Origin: Chitinophagaceae bacterium
Lineage (GTDB): Bacteria > Bacteroidota > Bacteroidia > Chitinophagales > Chitinophagaceae
Direction: 5' to 3'
Length of the DNA: 64,000 bases
Assembly (NCBI GenBank): GCA_016787085.1
Contig: JAEUVJ010000050.1
Span: forward strand, 1-64,000
A program made the translations under genes and the position numbers. Shown here in pieces: positions 63,745 through 64,000 of the stretch (position 1 is the first letter of the stretch; the number at the start of each line of letters is the position of its first letter). The notes beneath the pieces are model-generated. The model made no database searches and was not told the DNA's origin. It saw nothing but the letters and a program-made list of their open reading frames with translations.

Positions 63745-64000
63745 ATGTCTCAAATAAATGAAACTGCCATAAAGACCCCGGGCGTGTACATTAATGAAAT
63801 TCCCACATTTCCCCCGTCTGTAGCACAGGTGGCCACTGCCATTCCTGCTTTCATTGGCTATACACAAAAGGCTGCAGAAAAGGTGCCGGACGATCTTATA
63901 CTGGTGCCCAAAAGAATTACATCAATCGTTGAATATGAAACCTACTACGGGAAAGCTAAAGATGAGGGAATAGAAATTGATATAGCTGGAAATGTTGACA
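63745..64000 (+). CDS. contractile tail sheath protein, partial (5' end)
   Basis: The first 85 residues of a sheath subunit, cut by the window end. INETAIKTPGVYINEIPTFP, then PSVAQVATAIPAFIGYTQKA, is the N terminus found in phage-type and Afp/PVC sheath proteins. The frame is open to position 64000. Together with the DUF4255 gene it marks the start of a contractile injection system operon that continues beyond the window. Confidence 0.88.
   Translation, partial: MSQINETAIKTPGVYINEIPTFPPSVAQVATAIPAFIGYTQKAAEKVPDDLILVPKRITSIVEYETYYGKAKDEGIEIDIAGNVD

Noticed and set aside
1..64000. CRISPR arrays, tRNA or rRNA genes
   Set aside because: No spaced direct repeats of CRISPR type and no cloverleaf or rRNA-like sequence were found by eye on either strand.

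Overview
The window reads as chromosomal DNA of a Bacteroidota bacterium, most likely Chitinophagaceae or a near relative (inference). The grounds are paired carboxypeptidase-regulatory-domain/TonB outer-membrane barrels, a DUF5686 protein, a PUR-family DUF3276 protein, type B L31, a LytS/LytTR pair, many Cys-lipoproteins, weak Shine-Dalgarno sequences, and promoters of the TTTG/TAnnTTTG type. No tRNA, rRNA or CRISPR array was seen. About 55 genes cover nearly the whole window.

Layout. 1-14.7 kb: mixed housekeeping and envelope genes (purC, an NAD(P)-binding reductase, a lactonase-like beta-propeller, a histidine kinase, trhO, a DUF5686 barrel, an MtfA-like peptidase, a bestrophin channel, an S9 peptidase). 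14.8-17.9 kb: an AT-rich accessory patch with an SDH/ClpP-like protease, a methyltransferase and an FKBP lipoprotein. These genes are separated by imperfectly repeated, foldable spacers that resemble integron gene-cassette junctions. 18.1-20.5 kb: a secreted HExxH peptidase, an AraC regulator and a DUF1761 protein.

20.6-31.9 kb: a divergent sugar-oxidation locus. The minus strand has a Gfo/Idh/MocA oxidoreductase, a TIM-barrel isomerase, a cytochrome c and a DUF1080 (3-keto-disaccharide hydrolase-type) lipoprotein. The plus strand has an MFS permease, a hydroxypyruvate-isomerase-like TIM barrel, two tandem GMC dehydrogenases with a Cys-x5-Cys-x3-Cys cluster motif, a gluconate-2-dehydrogenase subunit-3-like Tat protein and another TIM barrel. 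Together they suggest periplasmic C3 oxidation of glycosides with electrons passed to cytochrome c, then cleavage, uptake and reduction. A 14-bp LacI-type palindrome lies between the two arms. A DUF559 nuclease gene bounded by 30-bp inverted repeats sits inside the plus-strand operon.

31.9-37.2 kb: glycan genes (galactofuranosyltransferase-like, three further glycosyltransferases, an FkbM methyltransferase) with a truncated ABC-2 polysaccharide-export permease. 37.2-43.6 kb: a KefC-type antiporter with its KefG/F-like flavodoxin partner, tpiA, a GlmU-like protein, L31 and YajQ. 43.7-51.2 kb: two paralogous TonB-type outer-membrane proteins beside a LytS/LytTR two-component system. 51.3-59.3 kb: threonine aldolase, pgi, PUR protein, an ABC exporter and ppsA.

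59.4-64.0 kb: the most notable accessory region. A two-gene minus-strand module encodes a patatin-like phospholipase and a protein with an N-terminal TIR/deoxyribosyltransferase-like domain followed by a helical repeat region, which has the appearance of an immunity or conflict module. Divergent from it starts an operon with a DUF4255 protein, an unknown acidic protein and a contractile sheath protein cut by the window end. This is probably the beginning of an extracellular contractile injection system.
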